Assembly: GCF_004367585.1 (NCBI RefSeq)
Contig: NZ_CP038015.1
Coordinates: 1,122,001 to 1,186,000, forward strand
Reading direction: 5' to 3'
DNA length: 64,000 bases
From: Paenisporosarcina antarctica
GTDB taxonomy: Bacteria > Bacillota > Bacilli > Bacillales_A > Planococcaceae
Position 1 is the first letter of the stretch. Every line of letters starts with the position of its first letter. A program made the translations under genes and the position numbers. The notes beneath the pieces were generated by a model. That model was not told the DNA's origin and made no database searches. It worked only from the letters and a program-made list of their open reading frames with translations. Below, piece by piece: positions 9,946-18,331 of this stretch.

Positions 9946-9993
9946 TAAAAAGAAAAAGCCCTAAAACCTTGATTTAACAAGGATTCTAGGGTT
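9946..9993 (-). terminator. rpsD terminator
   Basis: On the minus strand a stem with arms AACCCTAGAATCCTTG / CAAGGTTTTAGGG (a few mismatches) is followed by a run of T about 30 bases after the rpsD stop. Confidence 0.8.
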
Positions 9994-10023
9994 TCTAATA
10001 CTACGTTATGCAAAGTACTGCTA

Positions 10024-10626
10024 TTAACGTGAGTAGTACTCAACGATTAATGATTCATTGATTTCTGCAGCTAATTCGCCACGTTCAGGAAGACGTACAA
10101 ATGTACCAACTTTTTTCTCTGCATCGAAAGATAAGTATTCAGGAACAAAGTTGCTTACTTCCATAGACTCATTAACGATATCAAGGTTTTGAGATTTTTC
10201 ACGAAGTGAAATCTCTTGACCTGCTTTAAGACGGTAAGAAGGGATGTCAACGCGTTTACCATCGACCATAACGTGACCGTGGTTTACTAATTGACGAGCT
10301 CCACGACGAGTGCGTGAAAGACCTAAACGGTAAACGATGTTGTCAAGGCGAGTATCAAGAAGAATCATGAAGTTCTCACCAGATTTACCAGGCATTTTAG
10401 CAGCTTTATCGAAAAGTGTACGGAATTGACGTTCATTTACACCATACATGTGACGAAGCTTTTGCTTCTCTTGTAATTGTAAACCGTATTCCGATATTTT
10501 TTTACGTTGGTTAGGACCGTGTTGTCCTGGAGCATAAGGACGTTTTTCTAATTCTTTTCCTGTGCCGCTTAGTGATAGACCAAGGCGACGAGACAGTTTC
10601 CATGCAGGACCTGTATAACGAGACAT
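10024..10626 (-). CDS. rpsD: 30S ribosomal protein S4
   Basis: Primary 16S rRNA-binding protein that nucleates small-subunit assembly; 200 residues as in Bacillales. The N-terminus [16 protein letters not shown], the [10 protein letters not shown] element, and the central LDNIVYRLG and [17 protein letters not shown] (S4 RNA-binding motif) are diagnostic. The N-terminal cysteine cluster of zinc-type S4 is absent, as in B. subtilis. AGGAGG precedes the ATG. It is a single-gene unit with its own promoter and a long leader that is expected to bind S4 and repress translation. Confidence 0.98.
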   Translation of the reverse strand: MSRYTGPAWKLSRRLGLSLSGTGKELEKRPYAPGQHGPNQRKKISEYGLQLQEKQKLRHMYGVNERQFRTLFDKAAKMPGKSGENFMILLDTRLDNIVYRLGLSRTRRGARQLVNHGHVMVDGKRVDIPSYRLKAGQEISLREKSQNLDIVNESMEVSNFVPEYLSFDAEKKVGTFVRLPERGELAAEINESLIVEYYSR

Positions 10627-10815
10627 GTGAATGTCCTCCTTTTAGTGGTTTTATTTTGTTGTAAAATAAGACCAGATGTATCAATCAAACAGCCATTTTA
10701 TTTTCATGTATCCTCGCCCTCGCAGCCCAAGGGTTACACGATACCCCATCCAAAAATAGTGGAGGAATAAAATGAAACAAATAAGACCATACAACTGCTG
10801 CTTTTATTTTACACA
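10627..10815 (-). promoter_or_regulatory. Probable autoregulatory S4 leader of rpsD
   Basis: About 190 nucleotides of 5' untranslated RNA precede rpsD, much longer than needed. The core is a hairpin at 10708-10744: GTATC/GATAC outer pairs, and CCCT/AGGG inner pairs around TGGGCTGCG. A direct repeat AAATAAGACC occurs at 10664-10673 and 10779-10788. Firmicute rpsD leaders bind S4 and shut down their own translation; this layout fits that known mechanism. Exact pairing is my reading, not a computed fold. Confidence 0.65.
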
Positions 10816-10821
10816 TCTTCT

Positions 10822-10850
10822 ATTGTATCGATATAGTAACCAAGTGTCAA
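10822..10850 (-). promoter_or_regulatory. Sigma-A promoter of rpsD
   Basis: On the minus strand, TTGACA (10845-10850), 17-bp spacer, TACAAT (10822-10827): near consensus, as expected for a ribosomal protein gene. An inverted repeat CAAGTGT/ACACTTG covers the -35 side (10841-10862). Confidence 0.85.
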
Positions 10851-10972
10851 GATGAACACTTGACAACTTAATTAAGCATCAATGGATGAACCTTTTCAAA
10901 ACACAAGAAATCGAGTAAAATGGGAGTGAATGGGATGAGAGCGTTTACATTTTATATAAAGGGGATTTTTAT

Positions 10973-12187
10973 ATGGGAAATAAATTCATAAAAAAAGAGA
11001 CTGCAGTTGTTCATAAAGGATACGATTCATCACAGCATCACGATAGTTTATCTATCCCGTTATACCAAACATCTACATTTGCCTTTTCATCGGCCGAACA
11101 GGGAGAGAGACGCTTTGCTGGAGAAGAAACTGGTAATATATATTCTCGGTTGGGAAATCCAACCGTTCGAGTAGTAGAAGAGCGCATGGCAGAACTTGAA
11201 AATGGCCAAAGTGCGTTAGCATTTGGTTCGGGGATGGCCGCAGTTAGTGCAGTACTTATTCATGTGACTAAAACAGGCGATCATATTCTTTGTTCAAGAG
11301 GGATTTACGGTTGTACATTTGGTTTACTAGAAATTATGCAGGAAAAATACAACATATCGCATAGTTTCAACGCCATGGCGACTGAGCAAGATATAGAAGC
11401 TTCAATTAGACCGGAAACTGTCTGTATATATGTTGAAACACCAATTAATCCGACAATGGAAATCGTTGATTTAGAACTTGTTGGTAAAATTGCTCAAAAG
11501 CATGGATTGAAATTAATTGTAGATAATACTTTTTCTTCTCCGTTTCTCCAAAATCCAATTGACTTTGGAGCTGACTATGTGTTGCACAGCGCAACAAAAT
11601 ATATTAATGGTCACGGTGATGTAATTGCGGGGGTGTTAATAGGTAAAGATGTTGAAGATATGATAAATCTCCGCATGACGGTTCAAAAAGACTTTGGTGG
11701 CATTATTTCTCCATTCGATGCTTGGTTACTTATTAGAGGTATGAAAACACTTCATGTTCGCATGGATCGTCATTCGGAAAATGCAGAAAAACTTGTGACA
11801 TTTTTAAAATCCGAACCACTCGTAAAAGAGATTTCATATCCTTTTGATCCGTCGCATCCGCAATATGAAATTGCTAAAAAACAAATGAAAGCAGGAGGGG
11901 GACTCGTTTCATTTAATATACAAGGCGGTAAGGAAGTTGCCCAATATTTTATGAATGAACTGGAATTAATTAAAATTGCCGTCAGTTTAGGGGATGCGGA
12001 AACACTTATTCAACATCCGGCAACGATGACACACTCTGTCATTCCTGAATTAGAACGTGAAAAGATGGGAATTACACATTCCCTGCTTCGTCTTTCGGTA
12101 GGACTTGAACATGTGGATGATTTAATGGCAGATTTAAAACAAGCATTTATAAAAGTAGAAACGCACTTTGCAAAAACTTCTATGTAA
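10973..12187 (+). CDS. PLP-dependent methionine gamma-lyase-like enzyme (Cys/Met metabolism family)
   Basis: A 404-residue member of the fold-type I Cys/Met metabolism family. K209 in SATKYINGHGDV binds pyridoxal phosphate; SRLGNPT and FGSGMAAVS contribute to the cofactor pocket. Cys114 in the motif YGCTFGL is the feature that separates methionine gamma-lyases (methionine to methanethiol, ammonia and 2-oxobutanoate) from cystathionine lyases and synthases, which usually have Gly there. Hence the call, although cystathionine gamma-lyase activity cannot be excluded. It is monocistronic, with an AAAGGGGA ribosome site and a terminator shared with the convergent ytsP-like gene. No S-box or T-box precedes it. 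Confidence 0.85.
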   Translation: MGNKFIKKETAVVHKGYDSSQHHDSLSIPLYQTSTFAFSSAEQGERRFAGEETGNIYSRLGNPTVRVVEERMAELENGQSALAFGSGMAAVSAVLIHVTKTGDHILCSRGIYGCTFGLLEIMQEKYNISHSFNAMATEQDIEASIRPETVCIYVETPINPTMEIVDLELVGKIAQKHGLKLIVDNTFSSPFLQNPIDFGADYVLHSATKYINGHGDVIAGVLIGKDVEDMINLRMTVQKDFGGIISPFDAWLLIRGMKTLHVRMDRHSENAEKLVTFLKSEPLVKEISYPFDPSHPQYEIAKKQMKAGGGLVSFNIQGGKEVAQYFMNELELIKIAVSLGDAETLIQHPATMTHSVIPELEREKMGITHSLLRLSVGLEHVDDLMADLKQAFIKVETHFAKTSM

Positions 12188-12192
12188 AACTT

Positions 12193-12232
12193 AAAAAGGA
12201 CGAGGTGAATGTTACACACCTCGTCCTTTTAA
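12193..12232. terminator. Bidirectional terminator between convergent genes
   Basis: Arms AAAAGGACGAGGTG / CACCTCGTCCTTTT around a nine-base loop. T runs occur on both strands, so it ends both the lyase gene and the GAF-domain gene; its right arm touches the stop codon of the latter. Confidence 0.88.
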
Positions 12233-12708
12233 ATATGTTTCATTAAGATAGAAACAAAATGTTCAAGACCTTGTTGATCTTCTTTTTGAAAACGATTTTT
12301 TTCGGGGCTGTCGATATCAAGCACACCGAACACTTCACCATTTTTGATTAGAGGGACGACAATTTCTGATTGAGAAGCAGCGTCACAAGCAATATGTCCA
12401 GGGAATGCGTGGACATCAGGGACAATTATAGTTTCTTTTTTTGTCACAGTAGATCCGCAAACGCCACGTCCTACGGGTATTCTGATGCAAGCTGGCAACC
12501 CTTGGAAAGGACCTAACACTAGTTCATTACCATCCATCATATAAAAACCAACCCAATTGATCCGATCGAAAAACTGATTCAACAAGGCTGAAGCGTTGCT
12601 TAAGTTAGCCATTACATTTGGTTCACCCGTTAATAAAGCGTCCAATTGTTTGGATAACATTTCATATTGTTGTTGTCTATCTCCAGCATAAGCTGTCTTT
12701 GCAAACAT
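12229..12708 (-). CDS. GAF-domain free methionine-R-sulfoxide reductase (YtsP family)
   Basis: 159 residues, a single GAF domain. It carries the fRMsr signature: the cysteine in RIPVGRGVCGSTV, the cysteine in FPGHIACDAASQSE, and a third cysteine in the preceding LPACIRIP. These three are the catalytic and resolving positions in free-methionine-(R)-sulfoxide reductases. The enzyme would repair oxidised free methionine in the cytoplasm. ATG at 12708 is preferred over GTG at 12711 because the AGAGGTG site is then five bases away. B. subtilis YtsP lies in the same neighbourhood, near rpsD. It faces a methionine-degrading enzyme, but convergence gives no shared transcript. Confidence 0.9.
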   Translation of the reverse strand: MFAKTAYAGDRQQQYEMLSKQLDALLTGEPNVMANLSNASALLNQFFDRINWVGFYMMDGNELVLGPFQGLPACIRIPVGRGVCGSTVTKKETIIVPDVHAFPGHIACDAASQSEIVVPLIKNGEVFGVLDIDSPEKNRFQKEDQQGLEHFVSILMKHI

Positions 12709-12735
12709 CACGTCACCTCTTAAATTAGTAAAAAC

Positions 12736-13533
12736 TTATCTGTCATTATATACTTTGTCATAATATTGATGCAAGTCTTCAGCTCTGTGTGCATCGGATC
12801 CAAAAACAAGAGGGATACCCATTTCTTTTGCTATTAAAATATAGCGTTGTGGTGGATAGGGCTCCAAACAGTATTTTTTCGCTAATCCAGCACTATTTAC
12901 ATCGAGTTCATAATAGCTATCTTTCATTAATTTTAATGTGTTTTTAATCATTTCGTGGTCATCTATTAGTGCATCATGTGCATGTTGAAATTTGTGAATT
13001 AGTGTTGGGTGGCCTATTCTCTTAGGTTTGTATTTCCCAAGATCGGCTGATATAGATTTTTGAACGGTCTTGTAATAAAGGGTATAGACGCTTTCAAAAG
13101 AGCCTAGTTGCTCACAAAAATTAATAAATGATTGAGAAGAGAAATCAATGCATGTATAATTTTTTTCAAAAAGCAGGAAATGAACCGATAATATCGAATC
13201 ATCTAAAGAAGGACCGATATCATTTAACAATTGAGTGGTCTCTTTTTCAAATCCTTCAATAAAATCGACTTCTAACCCAATTTTTATTGAAATATCATGA
13301 GCATACTGTTTTTTTAATTGTTGTAATTCAAAAATATAAGGCTCAATAAGGTTATATTTTAAAAAGCTATCTTGAGTTGGAACTGAATCAATAAAGCCAT
13401 GAGGTGCAGGAGCATGTTCAGTGAATGAAATATCTGTAAACCCATGTTGTATGGCTTTTTCTATGTATAATTCAAACGCATCTTTTGTTCCATGGGGGCA
13501 AAAAGGACTGTGAATATGAGCATCTTGTTTCAT
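12736..13533 (-). CDS. hisJ: Histidinol-phosphatase (PHP superfamily, HisJ type)
   Basis: Dephosphorylates histidinol phosphate in histidine synthesis. 265 residues of the PHP fold: metal-binding DAHIHSPFCPHG at residues 4-15, FTEHAPAP, GLEVDF, DDSILSVHF, IGHPTLI and the C-terminal FGSDAH. Every expected His/Asp/Glu ligand motif is present. The start is set at 13533, where a GGAGGTG site lies seven bases upstream; an in-frame upstream start adds 17 unconserved residues. No other his gene is nearby, which is normal for the B. subtilis-type HisJ. It is 27 bp upstream of, and probably co-transcribed into, the ytsP-like gene. Confidence 0.93.
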   Translation of the reverse strand: MKQDAHIHSPFCPHGTKDAFELYIEKAIQHGFTDISFTEHAPAPHGFIDSVPTQDSFLKYNLIEPYIFELQQLKKQYAHDISIKIGLEVDFIEGFEKETTQLLNDIGPSLDDSILSVHFLLFEKNYTCIDFSSQSFINFCEQLGSFESVYTLYYKTVQKSISADLGKYKPKRIGHPTLIHKFQHAHDALIDDHEMIKNTLKLMKDSYYELDVNSAGLAKKYCLEPYPPQRYILIAKEMGIPLVFGSDAHRAEDLHQYYDKVYNDR

Positions 13534-13676
13534 ATAATGGACACCTCCAAAGTGAAAATCAGACATTTTACATAATTCCTGCAAAATTCTTCAATTTTCG
13601 TCAACATAAACATTTAATTCATGGTAAGATTAAAAGTATAAAATGGCATAGACCGTGTTGGAACAGGGGGCTTACG

Positions 13677-15380
13677 ATGACTAAGTATATCATCATTGCA
13701 ATCATCGTACTAATTGCATTACTCGTATTCGGATTTATGGTCCGTCGTAAACATAACAAAGAAATTGAAAGACTAGAACATGCAAAACAACAAATTCAAA
13801 ACAAACCAATATTAGAAGAAATGACGAAAGTCAAACAGCTTAACATGAATGGACAAACAGAAGAAATGTTTGAGAACTGGCGTAACAAATGGACAGAAGT
13901 AATGGATACTCATATGCCTAAAATTGATTCATTACTATTTGATGCTGAAGAATGCTTAGATAGGTTACGATTTAAAAGTGCGACAGCAATCGAAATAGAA
14001 ATTAAAGAACGCATTCAACAAAGTGATGAGCAAATGTCACTAATTTTAAAAGAGCTTGAACAATTAATTGGCAGTGAAGAAAAAAACCGTATTGAAATGG
14101 ATTATATTAGAGAACAATATCGTATGGCTCGCAAGACATTGCTTGCTCACCAGCATTCATTCGGCTCAGCAGCTATCCCACTCGAGAAAAAAATGGAACA
14201 ATTCGGTCCTAAATTTGACGAATATGATCAATTAACTGAAAGTGGAAACTACTTACAAGCTCGCGAAATCGTAATTAAACTAAATGAAGACTCTCAATTA
14301 TTGCTTGCCTTATTACAGGATATACCTTCATTGTTAAGCGATGTTCAATATAAAATACCCGCAAGTATTCACGAGTTACGTAACGGTCAACGTGAAATGG
14401 AAGAACAATCGTATTATTTAGAACATCTTGAAATGACAGACCAATTAAATATGTTAGATGAGGAATTAGTTCTAATGAAGAATTCAATCATTGAACTTGA
14501 AATTGATGAGGTTTCAACGCGAATTGAACAGATGAAAGATGAAATTGAAGCTTTCTATGACATGCTGGAAAAAGAAGTAATGGCTAAACGTTATGTAGAC
14601 CAATATCGCGAACCGACAGAGCTCCGATTAGCCGAGGTAACGACTATTACTCGTCAAACTAGTGATGAAGCTGCGTATGTTCAACAAAGCTATCACTTAC
14701 CCGAAAAACAAGCGGGAATTCCTCAAGTTTGTTTGAAACAAATTGAAACATTGCAAAAACGCTATGATTTAGTCGCACAACGTGCAAGTGAGGACCAATT
14801 AGCATATTCAAGTTTACAAGATGAATTGACTCTCATTTCATCTGATTTAGAGGATTTATACACGGAGCAAGATCATTTTTCAAATAGCTTAAAAAGCTTA
14901 CGGATTGATGAAAATCGTGCTCGAACAAACTTAGATGAATTAAAACGTTTATTGCATGAAACTGATCGTATGGTACATAAAGCGAATATGCCAGGCATTC
15001 CTGAAGAGATGGACGTTCGCTTAGAAGAAGCAGAAGAACACATTTACTTAGTTATGCAAAGCCTACAAGAAGTACCACTTAATATGAAATTGGTGGATAC
15101 ATATTTAGCCAAAGCGGATAAATGTATTCATGAAGTCCATGCGAAAGCGAAAGAAATGCTTGAAAACGTATTGTTGATAGAACGAATTATTCAATATGGA
15201 AACCGCTATCGTGCGAGTAATCCACGCATGAATCAGCGTTTGTTAGAGGCTGAAGAGGCATTCCGACAACTCCGATACACGAAGGCTCTTGAAGATGCAG
15301 CAACCGCTGTGGAAGAAGTAGAACCTGGAGCAATGAAACGAATCGAAGTACTTGTCAAAGATGACGCTTGGCGTTCATAA
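13677..15380 (+). CDS. ezrA: Septation ring formation regulator EzrA
   Basis: Membrane-anchored negative regulator of FtsZ ring assembly, 567 residues (family about 562). A single N-terminal membrane helix (about residues 3-22, YIIIAIIVLIALLVFGFMV) is followed by basic residues and then almost entirely helical coiled coil rich in Glu, Gln and Leu. This is the spectrin-like architecture of EzrA. The start MTKY- at 13677 follows a GGGGG site; a longer open frame upstream overlaps hisJ on the other strand and is not conserved. It stands between hisJ and nifZ as in B. subtilis, with its own terminator. Confidence 0.95.
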   Translation: MTKYIIIAIIVLIALLVFGFMVRRKHNKEIERLEHAKQQIQNKPILEEMTKVKQLNMNGQTEEMFENWRNKWTEVMDTHMPKIDSLLFDAEECLDRLRFKSATAIEIEIKERIQQSDEQMSLILKELEQLIGSEEKNRIEMDYIREQYRMARKTLLAHQHSFGSAAIPLEKKMEQFGPKFDEYDQLTESGNYLQAREIVIKLNEDSQLLLALLQDIPSLLSDVQYKIPASIHELRNGQREMEEQSYYLEHLEMTDQLNMLDEELVLMKNSIIELEIDEVSTRIEQMKDEIEAFYDMLEKEVMAKRYVDQYREPTELRLAEVTTITRQTSDEAAYVQQSYHLPEKQAGIPQVCLKQIETLQKRYDLVAQRASEDQLAYSSLQDELTLISSDLEDLYTEQDHFSNSLKSLRIDENRARTNLDELKRLLHETDRMVHKANMPGIPEEMDVRLEEAEEHIYLVMQSLQEVPLNMKLVDTYLAKADKCIHEVHAKAKEMLENVLLIERIIQYGNRYRASNPRMNQRLLEAEEAFRQLRYTKALEDAATAVEEVEPGAMKRIEVLVKDDAWRS

Positions 15381-15391
15381 TAAGGTCAATT

Positions 15392-15425
15392 GAAACCACC
15401 GCACAACACGTGTTGGTGGTTTTCT
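15392..15425 (+). terminator. ezrA terminator
   Basis: Short stem AAACCACC / GGTGGTTT with a loop that can pair further (ACACGTGT), then TTTTCT. It falls between ezrA and nifZ and may be leaky. Confidence 0.7.
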
Positions 15426-15444
15426 AGCGAAAAGGAGTACAGCC

Positions 15445-16578
15445 GTGAATTATTTTGATCATAGTGCTACAACAAAACCAAATAAAGAAGTTCTGGACAC
15501 ATTCATAAGAGTGAACCAAGAGTTTTATGCAAATCCTGCATCGTTACATGAATTAGGTGTAGATGCACAAACCCTTTTATCACGTGCAAGAAAACAAATT
15601 GCAGATATGCTCAAAACAGATGCAACAAAAGTTATTTTCACATCAGGTGGAACAGAATCCAATCACTTTGCTATACATGGGCTTGCTAAAAATTTGCAAG
15701 GACGTGGCAAACACATTATCACATCAAACATTGAACATCCATCAGTATTAGAGTCAATGATTCAACTAGAGCATCAAGGTTTTGAAGTGGAAATTTTACC
15801 TGTGGATAATAAAGGGTTGATTTCAGTTGAGGAAGTAAAAGTAAGGTTACGAAAAGATACGATTCTAGTCAGTATTATGCACATAAATAATGAACTAGGC
15901 AGTATGCAACCAATTGAAAACTTAGCCTCTGTAATTCATGACAATAGCCGTGCTGTATTTCATGTAGATGCGATTCAAAGTTATGGAAAATATTCAGTTA
16001 CTTTTCCTTTGCTAGGTGCCGACGTATTGACATTATCTAGTCATAAATTTAATGGCTTGAAAGGGTCAGGGATTGTTGCTTGGAAAGATAATGTACTATT
16101 TGAACCGGTAATTGTTGGAGGAGGACAAGAGTTTGGCTTGCGAAGTGGAACGGTACCTGTTGCGCAAGCTGTGGCGTTTTCAAAAGCCATGAGACTAGCC
16201 TTTGAAAATCAAGATATGATGCTTACCAAATACGTTCAATGGAATCGGAAATTACGAAGCTCTATGGATAACTTTAAAGATGTTCGTATTTTATCTCCAG
16301 ACGATGCGGCAGCACATATTTTAACTATTAGTGTTCGCCATATAAAGGGTGAAGTACTTGTCAACGCGCTACAAGCCAAGGGAATTATTGTATCAACTTC
16401 GAGTGCTTGTTCCTCTAAACAAACGAAAATTAGTCATGTAATCAAAGCAATTGGTTTATCAGATGACTTTACTAAAGGTGTAATACGAATTAGTCTAGGT
16501 ACAAGTAATACAAATCAACAAATTGAACATTTTATCGAACAATTTTCTATAATTATGAAACAACTAAAAGGAGAGTAA
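15445..16578 (+). CDS. nifZ: Cysteine desulfurase (NifZ/IscS-like), partner of ThiI
   Basis: PLP enzyme that takes sulfur from cysteine and hands it on as persulfide. 377 residues: SHKFNGLKGSG with PLP lysine K201, the TSGGTESNH cofactor loop, HVDAIQSYGK, and the sulfur-carrying C322 in STSSACSSK. Its direct coupling to thiI (7 bp apart) is the B. subtilis nifZ-thiI arrangement, where the pair makes 4-thiouridine in tRNA. The start is GTG at 15445, with AAGGAG seven bases before. It is not the general Fe-S cluster desulfurase SufS. Confidence 0.92.
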   Translation: MNYFDHSATTKPNKEVLDTFIRVNQEFYANPASLHELGVDAQTLLSRARKQIADMLKTDATKVIFTSGGTESNHFAIHGLAKNLQGRGKHIITSNIEHPSVLESMIQLEHQGFEVEILPVDNKGLISVEEVKVRLRKDTILVSIMHINNELGSMQPIENLASVIHDNSRAVFHVDAIQSYGKYSVTFPLLGADVLTLSSHKFNGLKGSGIVAWKDNVLFEPVIVGGGQEFGLRSGTVPVAQAVAFSKAMRLAFENQDMMLTKYVQWNRKLRSSMDNFKDVRILSPDDAAAHILTISVRHIKGEVLVNALQAKGIIVSTSSACSSKQTKISHVIKAIGLSDDFTKGVIRISLGTSNTNQQIEHFIEQFSIIMKQLKGE

Positions 16579-16585
16579 ATCAAAC

Positions 16586-17788
16586 ATGGAATGGAAAGAA
16601 TTATTAATACGATATGGTGAATTATCTACAAAAGGAAGAAATAGAAATGCATTTACAGGTCGACTACGTGACAATATCCGCTACGCATTTGCTGATTTGC
16701 CGAAATTTAAAATTATTACGGAGCGAGATCGCATGTTTATTAGACCACATGAAAAAGAAACAATGGATCAAATAATTGAACGACTGCCTCGTATTTTTGG
16801 CATTCAATCTTTTAGCCCAGTTGCATCTTGTAGTTTAGATCTAGAGGATATTAAACAGACAGCTACAAAAGTTATGGACTCTCTTGACCGAACTGATAAA
16901 ACATTTAAAGTTAGTGTTAAGCGCTCATACAAGCCATTTGAAATGGAAACAAATGAACTTCAACAATATGTTGGTTCTCATGTGCTACGTTCATTCCCGG
17001 AAATTAAAGTGCAAATGAAGAAACCTGATATCGATTTACGTGTAGAAGTGAGAAAAGAAGGCGTATATATGTCCGCTGAAATTATTCCAGGCGCAGGAGG
17101 TTTACCAATTGGGTCGAATGGTAAATCGATTCTAATGTTATCAGGAGGAATCGATAGTCCTGTTGCTGGGTATCAAATGTTAAAGCGTGGAGTTCGGTTA
17201 GATGCCATTCATTTTTACAGTCCTCCATTCACTAGTGAACTTTCAAAGGAAAAAGTAATGGATTTAGCAGAAAAATTAAGTCGATTTGGTGCGTCCGTTA
17301 AACTGCACATCATTCCATTTACTGCAATTCAACAAGAGATTCAAAAACAAATTCCTGATAATGTATCAATGACCACAACTCGGAGAATGATGTTAAGAAT
17401 CGCGGATTTAGTTAGGGAAGAAACAAAAGCGTTGGCTATTATTACGGGTGAAAGTTTGGGACAAGTAGCTAGTCAAACATTAGAGAGCTTAACGGCAATT
17501 AATGCAGTAACAACTACGCCAGTGTTGAGACCACTTATTGCATTTGATAAACAAGACATTATTACAATTGCTCAGGAAATCGATACGTACGATGTATCCA
17601 TTCGACCATATGAAGATTGCTGTACAATTTTCACGCCGGCAAGTCCAAAAACAAAACCAAAGCTTGAAAAAGTGGAGTTTTATGAAAGCTTTAAATCTTT
17701 CGATGATATGGTTACACAAGCAGTGAGCGACCGTGAAATAATGATGTTTCCTAAAAAGAAAGAAGATAAATTCTCGGATTTTTTATAA
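16586..17788 (+). CDS. thiI: tRNA 4-thiouridine synthetase ThiI
   Basis: Adenylates U8 of tRNA and exchanges its oxygen for sulfur. 400 residues: N-terminal ferredoxin-like and THUMP domains (IRYGELSTKGRNR at the start), then the PP-loop SGGIDS at 186-191 and the ThiI motif ITGESLGQVASQT. The C-terminal rhodanese domain of the E. coli protein is missing, as usual in Bacillales. A cysteine pair in IRPYEDCCTIF, near the end, is conserved in short ThiI proteins. Sulfur comes from the upstream desulfurase, with which it is co-transcribed. Confidence 0.96.
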   Translation: MEWKELLIRYGELSTKGRNRNAFTGRLRDNIRYAFADLPKFKIITERDRMFIRPHEKETMDQIIERLPRIFGIQSFSPVASCSLDLEDIKQTATKVMDSLDRTDKTFKVSVKRSYKPFEMETNELQQYVGSHVLRSFPEIKVQMKKPDIDLRVEVRKEGVYMSAEIIPGAGGLPIGSNGKSILMLSGGIDSPVAGYQMLKRGVRLDAIHFYSPPFTSELSKEKVMDLAEKLSRFGASVKLHIIPFTAIQQEIQKQIPDNVSMTTTRRMMLRIADLVREETKALAIITGESLGQVASQTLESLTAINAVTTTPVLRPLIAFDKQDIITIAQEIDTYDVSIRPYEDCCTIFTPASPKTKPKLEKVEFYESFKSFDDMVTQAVSDREIMMFPKKKEDKFSDFL

Positions 17789-17824
17789 CTAAAGTATTTC
17801 CATCAATTACTACTTCTTGTTCAT

Positions 17825-17853
17825 GCATGAATTTGCCGAGCCGGCACATTCTA
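17825..17853 (+). promoter_or_regulatory. Candidate sigma-G promoter of the SASP gene
   Basis: GCATG (17825-17829), a 17-bp spacer and CATTCTA (17847-17853) fit the forespore sigma-G consensus GHATR and CATnHTA. The spacing to the start codon is right for a short leader, and a SASP gene is the classic sigma-G target. Confidence 0.7.
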
Positions 17854-17878
17854 TATTCAACAAGGAGGTGACACAGAC

Positions 17879-18082
17879 ATGGCAAATCAAAATTCTAATC
17901 AACTAGCTGTTCCAGGTGTAAAACAAGCTCTAGATCAAATGAAATACGAAATTGCACAAGAGTTCGGTGTACAGCTTGGACCAGATGCTACAGCGCGTGC
18001 TAACGGATCCGTTGGCGGAGAAATTACTAAGCGTTTAGTACAAATGGCAGAGCAACAATTAAACGGCGGGTACAAAAGCTAA
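17879..18082 (+). CDS. Alpha/beta-type small acid-soluble spore protein
   Basis: DNA-coating protein of dormant spores that protects against UV and heat, degraded by Gpr at germination. 67 residues with both family boxes: [14 protein letters not shown], containing the Gpr cleavage site (after Glu in YEIAQE), and [12 protein letters not shown]. An exceptionally strong ribosome site (AAGGAGGTGA) lies seven bases upstream, fitting its very high expression in the forespore. The position next to thiI equals sspA of B. subtilis. This gene is the clearest sign that the organism sporulates. Confidence 0.97.
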   Translation: MANQNSNQLAVPGVKQALDQMKYEIAQEFGVQLGPDATARANGSVGGEITKRLVQMAEQQLNGGYKS

Positions 18083-18099
18083 TTAATTTAATCATCAAT

Positions 18100-18127
18100 G
18101 AACCGGTAGCGAAAGCTGCCGGTTTTA
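18100..18127 (+). terminator. SASP gene terminator
   Basis: Stem AACCGGTAGC / GCTGCCGGTT closed by a GAAA tetraloop, followed by a T-rich stretch, 18 bases after the stop. Confidence 0.88.
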
Positions 18128-18331
18128 TTATTTGTCTTAAAACTAAGTTTAACCATGTAATGAGTGACTTATGCTTTTCGGGAACATGCAAATATTGAGT
18201 ATTGAAAAAGAGAAGTTAAATATTATCGTCTTTGTAAAAAGGTTTTTAAGAATAGTTTTTGTCATTTACTTTCCCTCTAAAGGGCTCTATAATGAATTGT
18301 ATTTCGAGAGTCAAACTAATGAGGTGAAAAC

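Noticed and set aside
10841-10865. CAAGTGT/ACACTTG inverted repeat as a divergent operator
   Set aside because: The second TTGACA on the plus strand has no -10 box at proper distance, and the repeat is short; it is noted only within the rpsD promoter entry.
13485-13676. 64-codon N-terminal extension of EzrA
   Set aside because: It overlaps the hisJ start on the other strand, lacks a ribosome site, and would put hydrophilic sequence ahead of the membrane anchor that normally begins EzrA.
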